Assembly (NCBI GenBank): GCA_002394965.1
Contig: DGVL01000150.1
Span: forward strand, 1 to 41,771
DNA: 41,771 nucleotides
DNA from: Lachnospira sp. UBA4285
GTDB lineage: Bacteria > Bacillota > Clostridia > Lachnospirales > Lachnospiraceae
Reading direction: 5' to 3'
This document shows, one piece after another, positions 15,639-25,300 of this stretch. Position numbers and translations under genes: made by a program. The notes under the pieces are model-generated. The model was given only the letters and a program-made list of their open reading frames with translations. It did not search any database and had not been told where the DNA came from. Each line of letters opens with the position of its first letter. Position 1 is the stretch's first letter.

Positions 15639-16367
15639 TTATTCCTCTTCCCAGTTGTGCCATACGTTCTGTACATCGTCGTCCTCGTCAAGTGTCTCGA
15701 GGATTTTATTCATGTTGGCGATGTCCTCGGCGCTGGTAAGCTTTACCGTCGTAGACGGGATCATCGTGACTTCCGCCGATGCCATCGGGATTCCGGCTTT
15801 TTCGAACGCTTCTTCCACATCGTTGAAGCTGTCCGGATCGGTGATGATCTCGTAAGAGTCTTCTTCCTCCGAGATGTCCTCCGCACCGGCCTCAAGCGCG
15901 AACTCCATCATCGAATCCGAATCCTTGTCGCAGTCTTCCTTTGCGACAATAATCTGACCCTTCTCGGTGAAGAGGAACGATACGCAGCCCGGTGTTCCGA
16001 TATTGCCGCCTCCTCTTGTGAAAGCGTGGCGGATATTGGACGCCGCCCGGTTGCGGTTGTCCGTCAGAGCTTCGACGATGATCGCCACGCCTGCCGGACC
16101 GTAGCCCTCGTAGCGGATCGTCTCGAGATCCGCTTCCGTCGAATTGGCTGCCTTCTTGATGCTTCTCTCAATGGTGTCGTTGGGCATGTTGTTGGCTTTT
16201 GCCTTCGCGACCACTGCCTTCAGCTTGCTGTTATTATTGACATCCGGGCCGCCTTCTTTTACAGCGACCATGATCTCCTTGCCGATACGTGTAAAGATCT
16301 TTCCCTTCGCCGCATCGTTCTTTTCTTTCTTCGCCCGGATATTGGCGAATTTTGAATGTCCTGACAT
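15639..16367 (-). CDS. yebC: YebC/PmpR-family protein
   Basis: 242 aa, the standard length. It begins MSGHSKFANIRAKKEKNDAA and has the GGPDVNNNSKLKAVVAKAKA and YEGYGPAGVAIIVEALTDNR blocks that define the family. Members have been described as DNA-binding regulators and, more recently, as translation factors that help ribosomes at proline stretches; the protein alone does not tell which applies. GAGGT lies 4 nt before the ATG. It starts 28 nt after pnp, so it may be the last gene of that unit. Confidence 0.95.
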   Translation of the reverse strand: MSGHSKFANIRAKKEKNDAAKGKIFTRIGKEIMVAVKEGGPDVNNNSKLKAVVAKAKANNMPNDTIERSIKKAANSTEADLETIRYEGYGPAGVAIIVEALTDNRNRAASNIRHAFTRGGGNIGTPGCVSFLFTEKGQIIVAKEDCDKDSDSMMEFALEAGAEDISEEEDSYEIITDPDSFNDVEEAFEKAGIPMASAEVTMIPSTTVKLTSAEDIANMNKILETLDEDDDVQNVWHNWEEE

Positions 16368-16395
16368 AATTACCTCTATCGTCTTTTCTGCTTAC

Positions 16396-18480
16396 TTATT
16401 CTGCGTCCTTGATCGAGAAGCTGAATCTTCCCATTCTGTCCTTGCCCAGGCACTTGCAGCGGACGTGATCGCCGAGAGTGAGAACATCCTCCACATGATC
16501 GATCCGCTTCTTGGCAATCTTGGAGATGTGAACCAGTCCCTCCTTGCCCGGTGCGAACTGAATGAACGCGCCGAATTCCTTGATGGAAACAACGCGGCCC
16601 TCGTAGATCTTTCCTTCCTCGAATTCGGACACAATCGTCTCAATGTATGTCTTCGCCTTGTCCATACCTGCCTGATTCGTTCCGCAGATGGATACAAAGC
16701 CGCTGTCATCAATGTCGATCTTGACGCCACACTCCTCGATGATGGCATTGATGTTCTTGCCGCGCTGTCCGACAACTTCACCGATCTTCTCCGGATCGAT
16801 CGTCATCTGAATGATCTTCGGCGCGTACTCGTTGACAGTCGGACGAGGCTTCGCGATGCAAGGCGTCATGACTTCATTGATGATGTACTCTCTCGCCTGT
16901 TTTGTCCTGGCAATCGCCTCTTCAACGATCGGGCGGGTGAGACCGTGGATCTTGATGTCCATCTGAATCGCTGTGATTCCGTCATGTGTTCCGGCAACCT
17001 TGAAGTCCATGTCGCCGAAGAAATCCTCCAGACCCTGGATATCCGTGAGAACGACATAGTCGTCATCGGTGTCGCCTGTCACAAGACCGCAGGAGATTCC
17101 CGCAACCTGCTTCTTGATCGGAACGCCGGCCGCCATGAGCGACATGGTGGAAGCACAGATCGAAGCCTGGGAAGTAGATCCGTTGGACTCAAATGTCTCG
17201 GAAACCGTGCGAATGGCGTACGGGAACTCCTCAGCGCTCGGGAGAACCGGAATAAGAGCCTTCTCAGCCAGAGCGCCGTGTCCGATTTCCCGTCTGCCCG
17301 GTCCTCTGTTCGGCTTTGTCTCACCGACAGACCACGACGGGAAATTGTACTGATGCAGATAGCGCTTCGAAGTAATGTTCGGATCAAGTCCCTCGATCTT
17401 CTGAGCCTCGGAGAGCGGAGCCAGGGTTGTGATATTGCAGATCTGTGTCTGTCCGCGGGTGAACATGGCCGAGCCATGTACTCTCGGAATGATATCCACT
17501 TCCGCTGCCAGAGGACGGATCTGGTCGATCCGGCGTCCGTCCGGTCTCTTGTGCTCCTTCAGGATCATCCGGCGGACCGTCTTCTTCTCATACTGATACA
17601 TTGCGTCCGGAATTCTGGCCAGCCACTCTTCGTTGTCGGCATACTTTTCCTTCAGCCTGTCGGTCAGCTCGTCGATGTTGCGGTCTCTCTGCTGCTTGTC
17701 ATCCGTGAACACGGCCGTCTCCATGACGTCATCCGGAATGTCCTCATGGATCGCGTCCATCAGGTCCTGCGGAACCGCAAAACTCTGATAGGTGAATTTC
17801 TCTTTTCCGCACTCAGCAACAATTTTATTAATAAATGCGATGATGGTCTGATTTACGTCATGCGCCCTGTAAATAGCCTCGATCATCTTTTCTTCCGGCA
17901 GTTCCTTTGCGCCGGCTTCGATCATGATCACCTTTTCGGAAGTCGAGGCAACAGTCAGCTGCAGATCGCCTTCATCCCAGTCCTTCTGACCCGGGTTGAT
18001 GATAAATTCACCGTCCTTCATGCCGACCTGTGTCATTGCGCACGGACCGTCAAACGGGACGTCGGAGATACTCGTGGCGATGGAAGATCCAAGCATCGCC
18101 AGCAGTTCCGGACGGCACTCCGGATCCACCGAGAGAACCGTGTTGTCGAGAGCCACATCATTCCTCAGGTCTTTCGGGAACAGCGGACGCATCGGGCGAT
18201 CGATAACGCGGGACGTGAGAACCGCATTGGTGCTCGCCTTGCCCTCGCGCTTGTTGAATCCGCCCGGAATCAGGCCGACGGCATACATCTTCTCCTCAAA
18301 GTCAACGGAAAGCGGAAAGAAATCCACGCCGTCCCTGGGTTCCTTGGAAGCTGCGACCGTCGAGAGAACGACCGTGTCACCGTAATGCATGAACGCCGCG
18401 CCGTTCGCCTGGGCTGCAACTCTGCCGATGTCAACGCGAAGCGTCCTTCCGGCCAGTTCCATCGAATAAGTCTTGTACAT
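16396..18480 (-). CDS. pnp: Polyribonucleotide nucleotidyltransferase (PNPase)
   Basis: 694 aa. A phosphorolytic 3'-5' exoribonuclease that degrades and remodels RNA. Two RNase PH-like domains (about 1-220 and 300-540) are joined by a helical domain, followed by a KH domain (IGEVVGQRGKNINAIIEECG, about 560-610) and an S1 domain (GRVVSIKEFGAFIQFAPGKEGLVH) at the C-terminus. The second core has the conserved GKRRIGHG-like segment RREIGHGALAEKALIP. The start ATG has AAGGAGA at a rather long 11 nt spacing within a purine-rich leader. It follows rpsO, the common arrangement. Confidence 0.96.
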   Translation of the reverse strand: MYKTYSMELAGRTLRVDIGRVAAQANGAAFMHYGDTVVLSTVAASKEPRDGVDFFPLSVDFEEKMYAVGLIPGGFNKREGKASTNAVLTSRVIDRPMRPLFPKDLRNDVALDNTVLSVDPECRPELLAMLGSSIATSISDVPFDGPCAMTQVGMKDGEFIINPGQKDWDEGDLQLTVASTSEKVIMIEAGAKELPEEKMIEAIYRAHDVNQTIIAFINKIVAECGKEKFTYQSFAVPQDLMDAIHEDIPDDVMETAVFTDDKQQRDRNIDELTDRLKEKYADNEEWLARIPDAMYQYEKKTVRRMILKEHKRPDGRRIDQIRPLAAEVDIIPRVHGSAMFTRGQTQICNITTLAPLSEAQKIEGLDPNITSKRYLHQYNFPSWSVGETKPNRGPGRREIGHGALAEKALIPVLPSAEEFPYAIRTVSETFESNGSTSQASICASTMSLMAAGVPIKKQVAGISCGLVTGDTDDDYVVLTDIQGLEDFFGDMDFKVAGTHDGITAIQMDIKIHGLTRPIVEEAIARTKQAREYIINEVMTPCIAKPRPTVNEYAPKIIQMTIDPEKIGEVVGQRGKNINAIIEECGVKIDIDDSGFVSICGTNQAGMDKAKTYIETIVSEFEEGKIYEGRVVSIKEFGAFIQFAPGKEGLVHISKIAKKRIDHVEDVLTLGDHVRCKCLGKDRMGRFSFSIKDAE

Positions 18481-18532
18481 CTGTGTTGGTTTCTCCTTTT
18501 GCTTCTTTTTCTTCTTTTCTCGAACACGCTAT

Positions 18533-18601
18533 AAAAAACGCAGGGGATTGCCTTCGTTAACGGCTGACCCTGCGTTTACAGACGAAAGCCTTTGCTTTCG
18601 T
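18533..18601 (-). terminator. rpsO-pnp intergenic hairpins including a terminator
   Basis: Two hairpins follow rpsO on the minus strand. The first is a 7-bp stem (18582-18588 with 18595-18601). The second is a perfect 10-bp stem (18536-18545 with 18568-18577) followed by a T-run (18533-18538). The second looks like a partial terminator or attenuator between rpsO and pnp, as also occurs in E. coli. Confidence 0.75.
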
Positions 18602-18604
18602 TCT

Positions 18605-18871
18605 TTACTTTCTCAGACCGAGCTTCGCGATCAGGTTACGGTAGCCCTCGAGATCCTTCTTCTTCAGGTACTCGAGAAGGTTTCTTCTGCTGCCGACCAT
18701 CTTAAGAAGTCCTCTTCTGGAATGATGATCCAGTGGGTTCTTCGCGAGATGTGCGTTGAGCTCATTGATGCGCTCGGTGAGGATGGCGATCTGAACTTCC
18801 GGCGAACCTGTGTCTCCCGGCTTTCTGCCATACTCGTTGATGATCTGTGTCTTCAGTTCCTTCGTGATCAT
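18605..18871 (-). CDS. rpsO: 30S ribosomal protein S15
   Basis: 88 aa, the usual length. It binds the central domain of 16S rRNA and bridges to the 50S subunit. Diagnostic blocks are GDTGSPEVQIAILTERINEL and HHSRRGLLKMVGSRRNLLEYL, with a final YRNLIAKLGLRK. AGGAGG lies 7 nt before the ATG. It follows ribF and precedes pnp. Confidence 0.98.
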   Translation of the reverse strand: MITKELKTQIINEYGRKPGDTGSPEVQIAILTERINELNAHLAKNPLDHHSRRGLLKMVGSRRNLLEYLKKKDLEGYRNLIAKLGLRK

Positions 18872-18958
18872 AGTAAATCCTCCTGATTTGAATTCATACA
18901 GCCTGTCATTAAGGGACGGTCGGAGTTTCCGATTCCTGAACGACGGCTCAACGTGCTG

Positions 18959-18988
18959 ATTGTATCACAGCGCCGTGTGTACTTGCAA
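18959..18988 (-). promoter_or_regulatory. Candidate promoter of rpsO
   Basis: On the minus strand TACAAT (18959-18964) and TTGCAA (18983-18988) are 18 bp apart, within the 3' end of ribF. The roughly 80-nt leader contains a small TCGGA/TCCGA hairpin (18920-18932). An S15-binding autoregulatory leader is common upstream of rpsO but cannot be shown here. Confidence 0.45.
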
Positions 18989-19909
18989 GTACTTTTGCGC
19001 CGCCTTCGCATCCGCGTGCATTTGCTCCTGCAGGAGCGCAAGGTTATCAAATTTTATCTCCGGGCGAAGAAAGGCGTACAGCATAACCTCAATCGGTCTG
19101 CCGTAGTCCTCGCCCTCCCGGCTGTAGGAAAACAGATTCGTCTCGACCCGGACCTGATCTTCCTTCTGTCCCACCGTCGGGCGCACCCCAATGTCGGTCA
19201 CGCCGTCATAAACTTTTCCGCCCAGCACTGTCCGGCTCGCATACACTCCATGCGGCGGGAGCAGCTTGCGCGCCTGCGGATAGAGATTGAGCGTGGGCAT
19301 ATCCATCTTCCGTCCGAGCTGGTTGCCAAGTGCCACAGTGCCCATCACCTGGTAGGGGTGTCCAAGCAGCTGGGTGACATCCTCCATCCTGGCTTCCATG
19401 AGTTTCCGGCGCACCAGCGTGCTGGAGATCTCCTGCCCCCTCCACTTCTCCTTCTCCATGACAAATGTCTCAAACCCCGCTTCTTTTCCGGCTCGGACAA
19501 GCATTCCGGCATCCCCGGCGCGCCCTTTGCCGAAGCGGAAATCACTGCCGACCACCACCGCCCTTGCCCGCAATCGTCTGACCAATATCTCACCGATAAA
19601 GTCCTGCGCGCTCATGTTCATGAGTTCCCCGGTGAACGGAAATTCCACTTCGTACGCAAGCCCCATCTGTTCAAAAGCGTGCCGTCTCTCCTCGTTGGTG
19701 CTCAGAAACTGCTGGCCGGACGGCGGGAGCAGACGGAGCGGAATGTGATCAAACGTAAAAGCGGCGGAGAGCAGCCCCCGTTCCCGCGACAATTCCTCGA
19801 CCTTGTGGATCAGTTTCTGGTGACCTCTGTGTACTCCGTCGAATTTTCCCAGTGTCACGGCGCAATCCGACGGCAGATATAAATTTTCCGTTCCGTGCAG
19901 ATACTGCAT
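18965..19909 (-). CDS. ribF: Bifunctional riboflavin kinase / FAD synthetase
   Basis: 314 aa. It makes FMN from riboflavin and then FAD. The N-terminal nucleotidyltransferase domain has LGKFDGVHRGH and ISSTLVR near residue 150; the C-terminal kinase domain has GRKMDMPTLNL, where the P-T-N motif binds metal and ATP. I prefer the ATG at 19909, preceded by GGGAGAGG at 8 nt; an ATG at 19927 overlaps the truB stop as TGATG and would add six residues. It follows truB in the nusA-infB supercluster. Confidence 0.94.
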   Translation of the reverse strand: MQYLHGTENLYLPSDCAVTLGKFDGVHRGHQKLIHKVEELSRERGLLSAAFTFDHIPLRLLPPSGQQFLSTNEERRHAFEQMGLAYEVEFPFTGELMNMSAQDFIGEILVRRLRARAVVVGSDFRFGKGRAGDAGMLVRAGKEAGFETFVMEKEKWRGQEISSTLVRRKLMEARMEDVTQLLGHPYQVMGTVALGNQLGRKMDMPTLNLYPQARKLLPPHGVYASRTVLGGKVYDGVTDIGVRPTVGQKEDQVRVETNLFSYSREGEDYGRPIEVMLYAFLRPEIKFDNLALLQEQMHADAKAAQKYLQVHTAL

Positions 19910-19926
19910 CCGCAAATCCTCTCCCA

Positions 19927-20832
19927 TCAGGTCAGTCCCACCAGAAACATCTTCTCCGGGACCAGTTCCTCTTTCTCTTTCCGGTAGATTCCGATGAAAT
20001 GTCCTTCACTGTCCAGAATGCGAAGGCGCGTGCCCGCGTCCCACAGGCCGGTGCCTGCGGGAATCCTGCCGCCGTTGTGCACAAGTATATCCAGGGAAGG
20101 CGGTGCCGTGAAGCACGGAAGTTCCCGGTATATGTCCTGTACGGGCAGCAGCAGGCTTTCCGCCGCGCCCGCATCCGCAGCCTTCTGGACCTGTCCGAGT
20201 GTAAGAGCATCGGCTGCGCTGTACTGTCCGACCCGTGTTCGAAGCAGGCTTTCCATCGCGCCCCCGCATCCCAGGATTTCACCCACATCCGCGCAGAAGG
20301 TGCGGACATAGGTGCCCTTTGAGCAGCGGATCGTGAACCGCACACGGTTTGAAGCATCACTTCCCTCTATGTCCAAATCGTTGACATGCACATCATAGAT
20401 AATAATGTGCCTTGCCTCACGCGCGATGATCTCCCCTTTTCTGGCCAGTTCATACAGACGCTTTCCATTGACGTGCAGAGCAGAATACATGGGCGGGATC
20501 TGGTCGTATCCGCCGTCAAAGGAATGTAGCGCCGCCAGCACTTCGTCTCTGGTCACGTGCACTTCTTTCCGGGCAAGAACCGTGCCGGTCATGTCCTGGG
20601 TGTCGGTCGACACGCCGAGCTGCATGACAGCCTCATACGTCTTAACACCGTCTGTCAGGTCCCCGATCGCTTTTGTCGCGCGTCCGACGGCTACCAGCAG
20701 GACGCCCTCCGCCTCCGGATCAAGCGTCCCGGCGTGGCCGATATGCCTCTCGTGCAGGATGCCGCGAAGTTTCCGGCAGACATCAAAGGACGTATATCCC
20801 TTTTCTTTGAAAATGTTCAGAACACCGTCCAT
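19927..20832 (-). CDS. truB: tRNA pseudouridine(55) synthase
   Basis: 301 aa. It isomerises U55 in the T-loop of tRNAs. The typical opening MDGVLNIFKEKGYTSFDV is followed by GHAGTLDPEAEGVL with the catalytic Asp (about 38), then KTYEAVMQLG and the RCSKGTYVRT motif; a PUA-like C-terminus follows. The ATG at 20832 best matches family starts. In-frame starts at 20841 and at a TTG at 20862 exist; the AGGAG is too close to the former. Confidence 0.93.
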   Translation of the reverse strand: MDGVLNIFKEKGYTSFDVCRKLRGILHERHIGHAGTLDPEAEGVLLVAVGRATKAIGDLTDGVKTYEAVMQLGVSTDTQDMTGTVLARKEVHVTRDEVLAALHSFDGGYDQIPPMYSALHVNGKRLYELARKGEIIAREARHIIIYDVHVNDLDIEGSDASNRVRFTIRCSKGTYVRTFCADVGEILGCGGAMESLLRTRVGQYSAADALTLGQVQKAADAGAAESLLLPVQDIYRELPCFTAPPSLDILVHNGGRIPAGTGLWDAGTRLRILDSEGHFIGIYRKEKEELVPEKMFLVGLT

Positions 20833-20851
20833 GTGTCCCATGTCTCCTGTC

Positions 20852-21850
20852 TTACTCTTCAAAACTGCCGACAGAAATCCCGCTGTCCGGCAGTGCTTCC
20901 TCCATCTGCTGCGCGATCATCGCCGAGATCTCGCGGATGATCGCCCGGGAGCGCCCGGAAGCGGTGAAACCGGCTGCCCGCGCGTGCCCTCCGCCGCCGT
21001 ATGCGACGGCTATCTTTGACACGTCGATGTTTTTTCTGGACCTGAGGCTCACCTTGTACACACCGGTCTGCGACTCGTACAGAAAGATCGCCACCTCAAC
21101 GCCTTCTGTCAGCCGGAGCTGCTCGATGACGCCTCCCATATCCGCACCGGTGACGCCGTAAAACTTCATGACAGATTCCGGTATCACCGAGAAAATGCAT
21201 CGACCGTCAAAGAACAGAACACTCTCAAGAAGAGCCCGGCCCAGAATCTGATTCTGCACATAGGTCTTGGAATAAAAGCTGTTGTCGATGATGGATGTCG
21301 TATCAAGTCTCCTGTCCATCAGATCACCTGCGATTTCCATCGTGTGCCGGCTTGTGCAGGAGTATTTGAACACGCCGGTGTCATGAACGATGCCGGTGTA
21401 CAGGCACTCCGCTGTATTCCGTCCGATGCGCTCAGTTCCCATCAGATCATAGAGTATCTCGCAGGTGGAGCTCACGTCCGGATACACTTCATTGTCCTCC
21501 GCGAAATCCCCTGCGTTGCTCTTGTGGTGATCCACGCACAGCCTCCGGGAAGCCGTCCTGAATGCGCCCACAAACGGATCGATTCTGTCAATCGTCGAGC
21601 AGTCGCAGATAATAAAAAGATCATAGACAGCTCCCTCAGACAGTTCCGTTTGAATAGCATCGTACCCCGGAAGAAACGCGAGTTCCTCCGCCGGCTTCTG
21701 CAGATACACGTCCGTCCTGATCTCCGGGTGATTGTCTTTCATGTAGTTCAGGACAGAAAGGACCGATCCCGTGGCGTCACCGTCCGGATTGATGTGCGCC
21801 GTCACGGCCAGGCTGGAAACGCCCTTCAGGTACTCCTCAAGCTTCTTCAT
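20852..21850 (-). CDS. nrnA: DHH-family bifunctional oligoribonuclease / PAP phosphatase
   Basis: 332 aa. Motifs of the DHH/DHHA1 phosphoesterases are present: AHINPDGDATGS, a FIICDCST segment, VDHHKSN, and the C-terminal GGGGHARAAG. NrnA degrades nanoRNAs and dephosphorylates pAp. The ATG at 21850, with GGAGAGG about 9 nt upstream, overlaps the end of rbfA by 14 nt; an upstream in-frame start would lie deep inside rbfA. The position after rbfA and before truB is standard in Bacillota. Confidence 0.93.
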   Translation of the reverse strand: MKKLEEYLKGVSSLAVTAHINPDGDATGSVLSVLNYMKDNHPEIRTDVYLQKPAEELAFLPGYDAIQTELSEGAVYDLFIICDCSTIDRIDPFVGAFRTASRRLCVDHHKSNAGDFAEDNEVYPDVSSTCEILYDLMGTERIGRNTAECLYTGIVHDTGVFKYSCTSRHTMEIAGDLMDRRLDTTSIIDNSFYSKTYVQNQILGRALLESVLFFDGRCIFSVIPESVMKFYGVTGADMGGVIEQLRLTEGVEVAIFLYESQTGVYKVSLRSRKNIDVSKIAVAYGGGGHARAAGFTASGRSRAIIREISAMIAQQMEEALPDSGISVGSFEE

Positions 21851-22247
21851 CTTTCGAATCCTCTCCGGCTTCCCGGCGTTTCTCTTCGGCGGCTCTGTCC
21901 CTGGCGATGACGTCATCAATCAGTTTGCTCATCCGCACTCCGTTTTCAATCGAACGGTCCGAAGCAAACGTAAGTTCCGGCGTATTGCGCAGATTCACGT
22001 CCGCCGCCAGCTCCTTCCGGATAAACCCGGACGCACTGGCGAGTCCTTCCATCGTTTTTTTCCGGTCCTCCTCATCTCCAAGGACACTGATCATGACCTT
22101 GCATGTCTTGAGATCCGGAGCTACATATACATCAGTCACGGACGTGAGCGGCGCGATTCTGGGATCCTTCAGATTCCGAATAATTTCGGACAGCGATCTC
22201 TGAACCTCCGCGTTGATCCGCACGTTTTTTCGGCTGTTTTTGCGCAT
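21837..22247 (-). CDS. rbfA: Ribosome-binding factor A
   Basis: 136 aa. A KH-like protein that helps mature the 5' end of 16S rRNA and is linked to cold adaptation. Diagnostic parts are the basic start MRKNSRKNVRINAEVQRSLS, then DPRIAPLTSVTDVYVAPDL and RNTPELTFASDRSIENG. A charged tail rich in E/D/R follows. AGGAG lies 7 nt before the ATG. Confidence 0.95.
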   Translation of the reverse strand: MRKNSRKNVRINAEVQRSLSEIIRNLKDPRIAPLTSVTDVYVAPDLKTCKVMISVLGDEEDRKKTMEGLASASGFIRKELAADVNLRNTPELTFASDRSIENGVRMSKLIDDVIARDRAAEEKRREAGEDSKDEEA

Positions 22248-22286
22248 ATTGTGTCTCCTGTACTAATAAATACGCACTTCTTTGAA

Positions 22287-22328
22287 AAGCGGGTCCTGCC
22301 GCTTTAAAAGATGTGACAAGACCCGCTT
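22287..22328 (-). terminator. Hairpin between infB and rbfA
   Basis: A stem of at least 8 bp (22287-22294 with 22321-22328), extendable by one pair, with a ~26-nt loop follows the infB stop. On the minus strand only a short TTTT follows, so it may be a weak terminator or an RNA processing or stability element within the operon. Confidence 0.5.
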
Positions 22329-22352
22329 CATGTATTATACACTTTTCCCCGG

Positions 22353-25300
22353 TTACTTTCTCGGAACTTCCACCATCTCGGAAGCTTCCACGGTGTCGCC
22401 TTCCGCGAAGCCGCCGAAGTTCTCGAATACAATGCCGCACTCCAGACCGGCCTTGACTTCCTTCGCCTCGTCCTTGAAGCGCTTCAGAGAAGCGATCTTT
22501 CCCTCGAAGATCTTGTCCTTGCCGCGGAATACACGGGCTGTGGATTTCGCGGTGATACGGCCGTCTGTCACAAGGGCACCGGCGATATTGCCGACACCGG
22601 AAGCCTTGAAAATCTGACGGATCTCGGCGTGGCCCATGATCTTCTCTTCGTAGATCGGTTCGAGCATGCCCTTCAGGGCATCCTGAACATCCTCGATCGC
22701 GTTGTAGATGACCGTGTACAGACGGATGTCGACATTCTCCTCGTCGGCCGCCGCCTTCGCCTGATTCTCCGGCTTGACATTGAAGCCGATGATGATGGCG
22801 TTGGACGCGGATGCCAGAATGACATCGGACTCGTTGATATTGCCGACGCCGGCATGGATGACCTTCACCACGACCTCATCGTTGGAAAGCTTGAGAAGGC
22901 TCTGCTTGACAGCTTCCACGGATCCCTGCACATCAGCCTTGACGATCAGATTCAGCTCCTTGACCTTTCCGGCCTTGATCTGACTGAACAGATCCTCCAG
23001 CGACACGCGCTTCTTGGACTCCTCGACAAGCTGCTTCTTGCCCTGCGTGATGAATGTCTCTGCAAAGCTTCTTGCTTCGCGCTCCGTGTCAAATGCCTTC
23101 AGCACCTCTCCGGCATTCGGCACGCCGTTAAGGCCCTGGATCTCTACCGGAACAGACGGTCCCGCTTCGCGCACACGCTTGTTCTTGTCATTGGTCATGG
23201 CGCGCACGCGGCCATAATGCTCGCCGGCGGCCGCAAAGTCTCCGACATGCAGTGTGCCTTTCTGAACCAGCACAGTTGCGACAGGACCTCTGCCCTTGGA
23301 GAGCTGTGCCTCGATGACGATGCCGCGGGCATCGCGGTCCGGATTCGCGCGAAGATCAAGAATGTCCGCTGTGAGCATGATCGTCTCGAGGAGATCGTCT
23401 ACACCCTGTCCGGTCTTTGCGGAAACCGGGCAGAACTCCGTGTCCCCGCCCCAGTCCGTTGCAACCAGGCCGTACTCAACGAGCTCCTGCTTGACCTTCT
23501 CTACATTCGCATTCGGCTTGTCGATCTTGTTTACCGCCACAATGATCGTCACATTAGCCGCCTTCGCGTGGTTGATCGCCTCAATGGTCTGCGGCATCAC
23601 ACCATCGTCCGCCGCGACAACAAGAACCGCAATATCGGTCGCCTGGGCGCCGCGCATACGCATGGCAGTGAATGCCTCGTGTCCAGGAGTATCCAGGAAC
23701 GTAATCTGGCGATTGCTCTTGGTCTTTACAGTATAGGCGCCGATGGCCTGCGTGATGCCTCCGGACTCCTTTTCGGTGACGTGTGACTTGCGGATATAAT
23801 CAAGCAGGGACGTCTTGCCGTGGTCAACATGGCCCATGACGCAGACAACCGGCGGCCGCGGCTTGAGATCCTTCGGATCTTCTTCCGGCTCTTTGAGGAG
23901 TTCTTCAATCGGATCCTTGACGACTTCCTTCTCGCACAGGCAGTTGTACTCCAGCGCAAGCTGCTCGGCCGTGTCATAGTCGATCTCGTCGTTGATGGTG
24001 ACAGCCTTGCCGGAGAGGAAGAGCTTCTTCACAAGCTCCGCCGCCGGAACTTTCAGCATATCTGCAAAATCTGTAACCGTCACGGATGCCGGAACGATGA
24101 TGGTGCGGATGGAATCCTCTTCCTTTTTCTTCTGCTGCTTCTTGTGGCTCTGCTTTGTGAGAGCGGTCAGATTCTCCTTCTCATCGTCCAGGATCTCTTC
24201 TCTCTTGCGGTTTTCCCTGCGGCGCGAGTAATTCTTCGCCTCGGGGCGTGACGAAGCGCCAAATCCACCCTCTGTATTCTTCTTTGCCGAACCGGGCCGG
24301 GAACCAGCTCCAAATCCTCTTCCCTGTGGAGCGCGGTCCTTATTGTATCCGCCTTCCTGCCGGTCATTGCCTCGGAAAGAACTCTGACCGGAAGAATTTC
24401 TGCCGCGGTAACCGCCCTGGGATGAGCCCTGGCCGTTGTGGCTGTAGCTGGAATAGGAACTGCGGCCTCCCTGGCCGTTCCTGTCACTTCCGCCGCGGCT
24501 GTAGCTTCCCTGGCCCGAATTGCCGTTTCTGCGGTAACTGCCGGTTCTCTCGCCGCTCCTGCGGTCAGAGGCTGAGCTGCGGGAGTTCTGTCTTGCTTTC
24601 TGAAGCTCACGCATCTGGGCGAACACATTCTGCCCTACCTTCAGATCGTCGCTCGGCTTGCCGGTCGGAGCCGCCTCGCTCTTCACTTCTTTTGGAGCCG
24701 GCTTTGTCTTTGCCTTTTCGGCCTTCACCGGCGTCTCTGGTTTTGAAGGTTTCTCCGCAGCAGGCGAGGACTCCTTTGCAGCGTTTTCTTCTCGGTGCTC
24801 CGTCTCCTTGACCGTCTCTGTCCGGGCCTCCGAAACTGCCGCTTTCTCCGGCTCCTTTGCCGGCTTCGCGGATGTCTCTGCTGGCTTTTCCACAGCCGGC
24901 GCCGTCATGCCTTCCGTCTTAGCTTCCTTAGCCGTCTGATCGCTCTCCTGATTGAGAGCAGCTGCCTTTGCGTTTCGACTGCGAATCTGCTCGAGCATTT
25001 CTTCCTGCGTAAGTTCTTTTGCCTCTTTAACCGGTGCCGTGCGCTCCTGCTCTTCTTCCATGGCTGCGCGCTGCTTCGCCGTGATCGGACGCCGCGCCGC
25101 AGGCTTGGCGCCTGTGTTTCTGCGGCCTGTAGAGCGGTCGGATGTTGTCTTTCTTCCGCTGCCCTGTCTGCCCCCCGTAAAAGCACCGGAATGGCCTGCA
25201 TTCCCGGACTGACGGAAATCAAAGTGGAAGAAGGTCCGCGTCTTCTTCTGCTTGTCATCAGCGGCCTTGGCCTGCTGTGTCTTATTCTCTTCTCTCTGTT

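Noticed and set aside
16144..18534. A 796-codon open frame on the plus strand opposite pnp
   Set aside because: It mirrors the strongly conserved pnp gene, has no ribosome binding site or protein-like domain composition, and is explained by the codon bias of this GC-rich genome.
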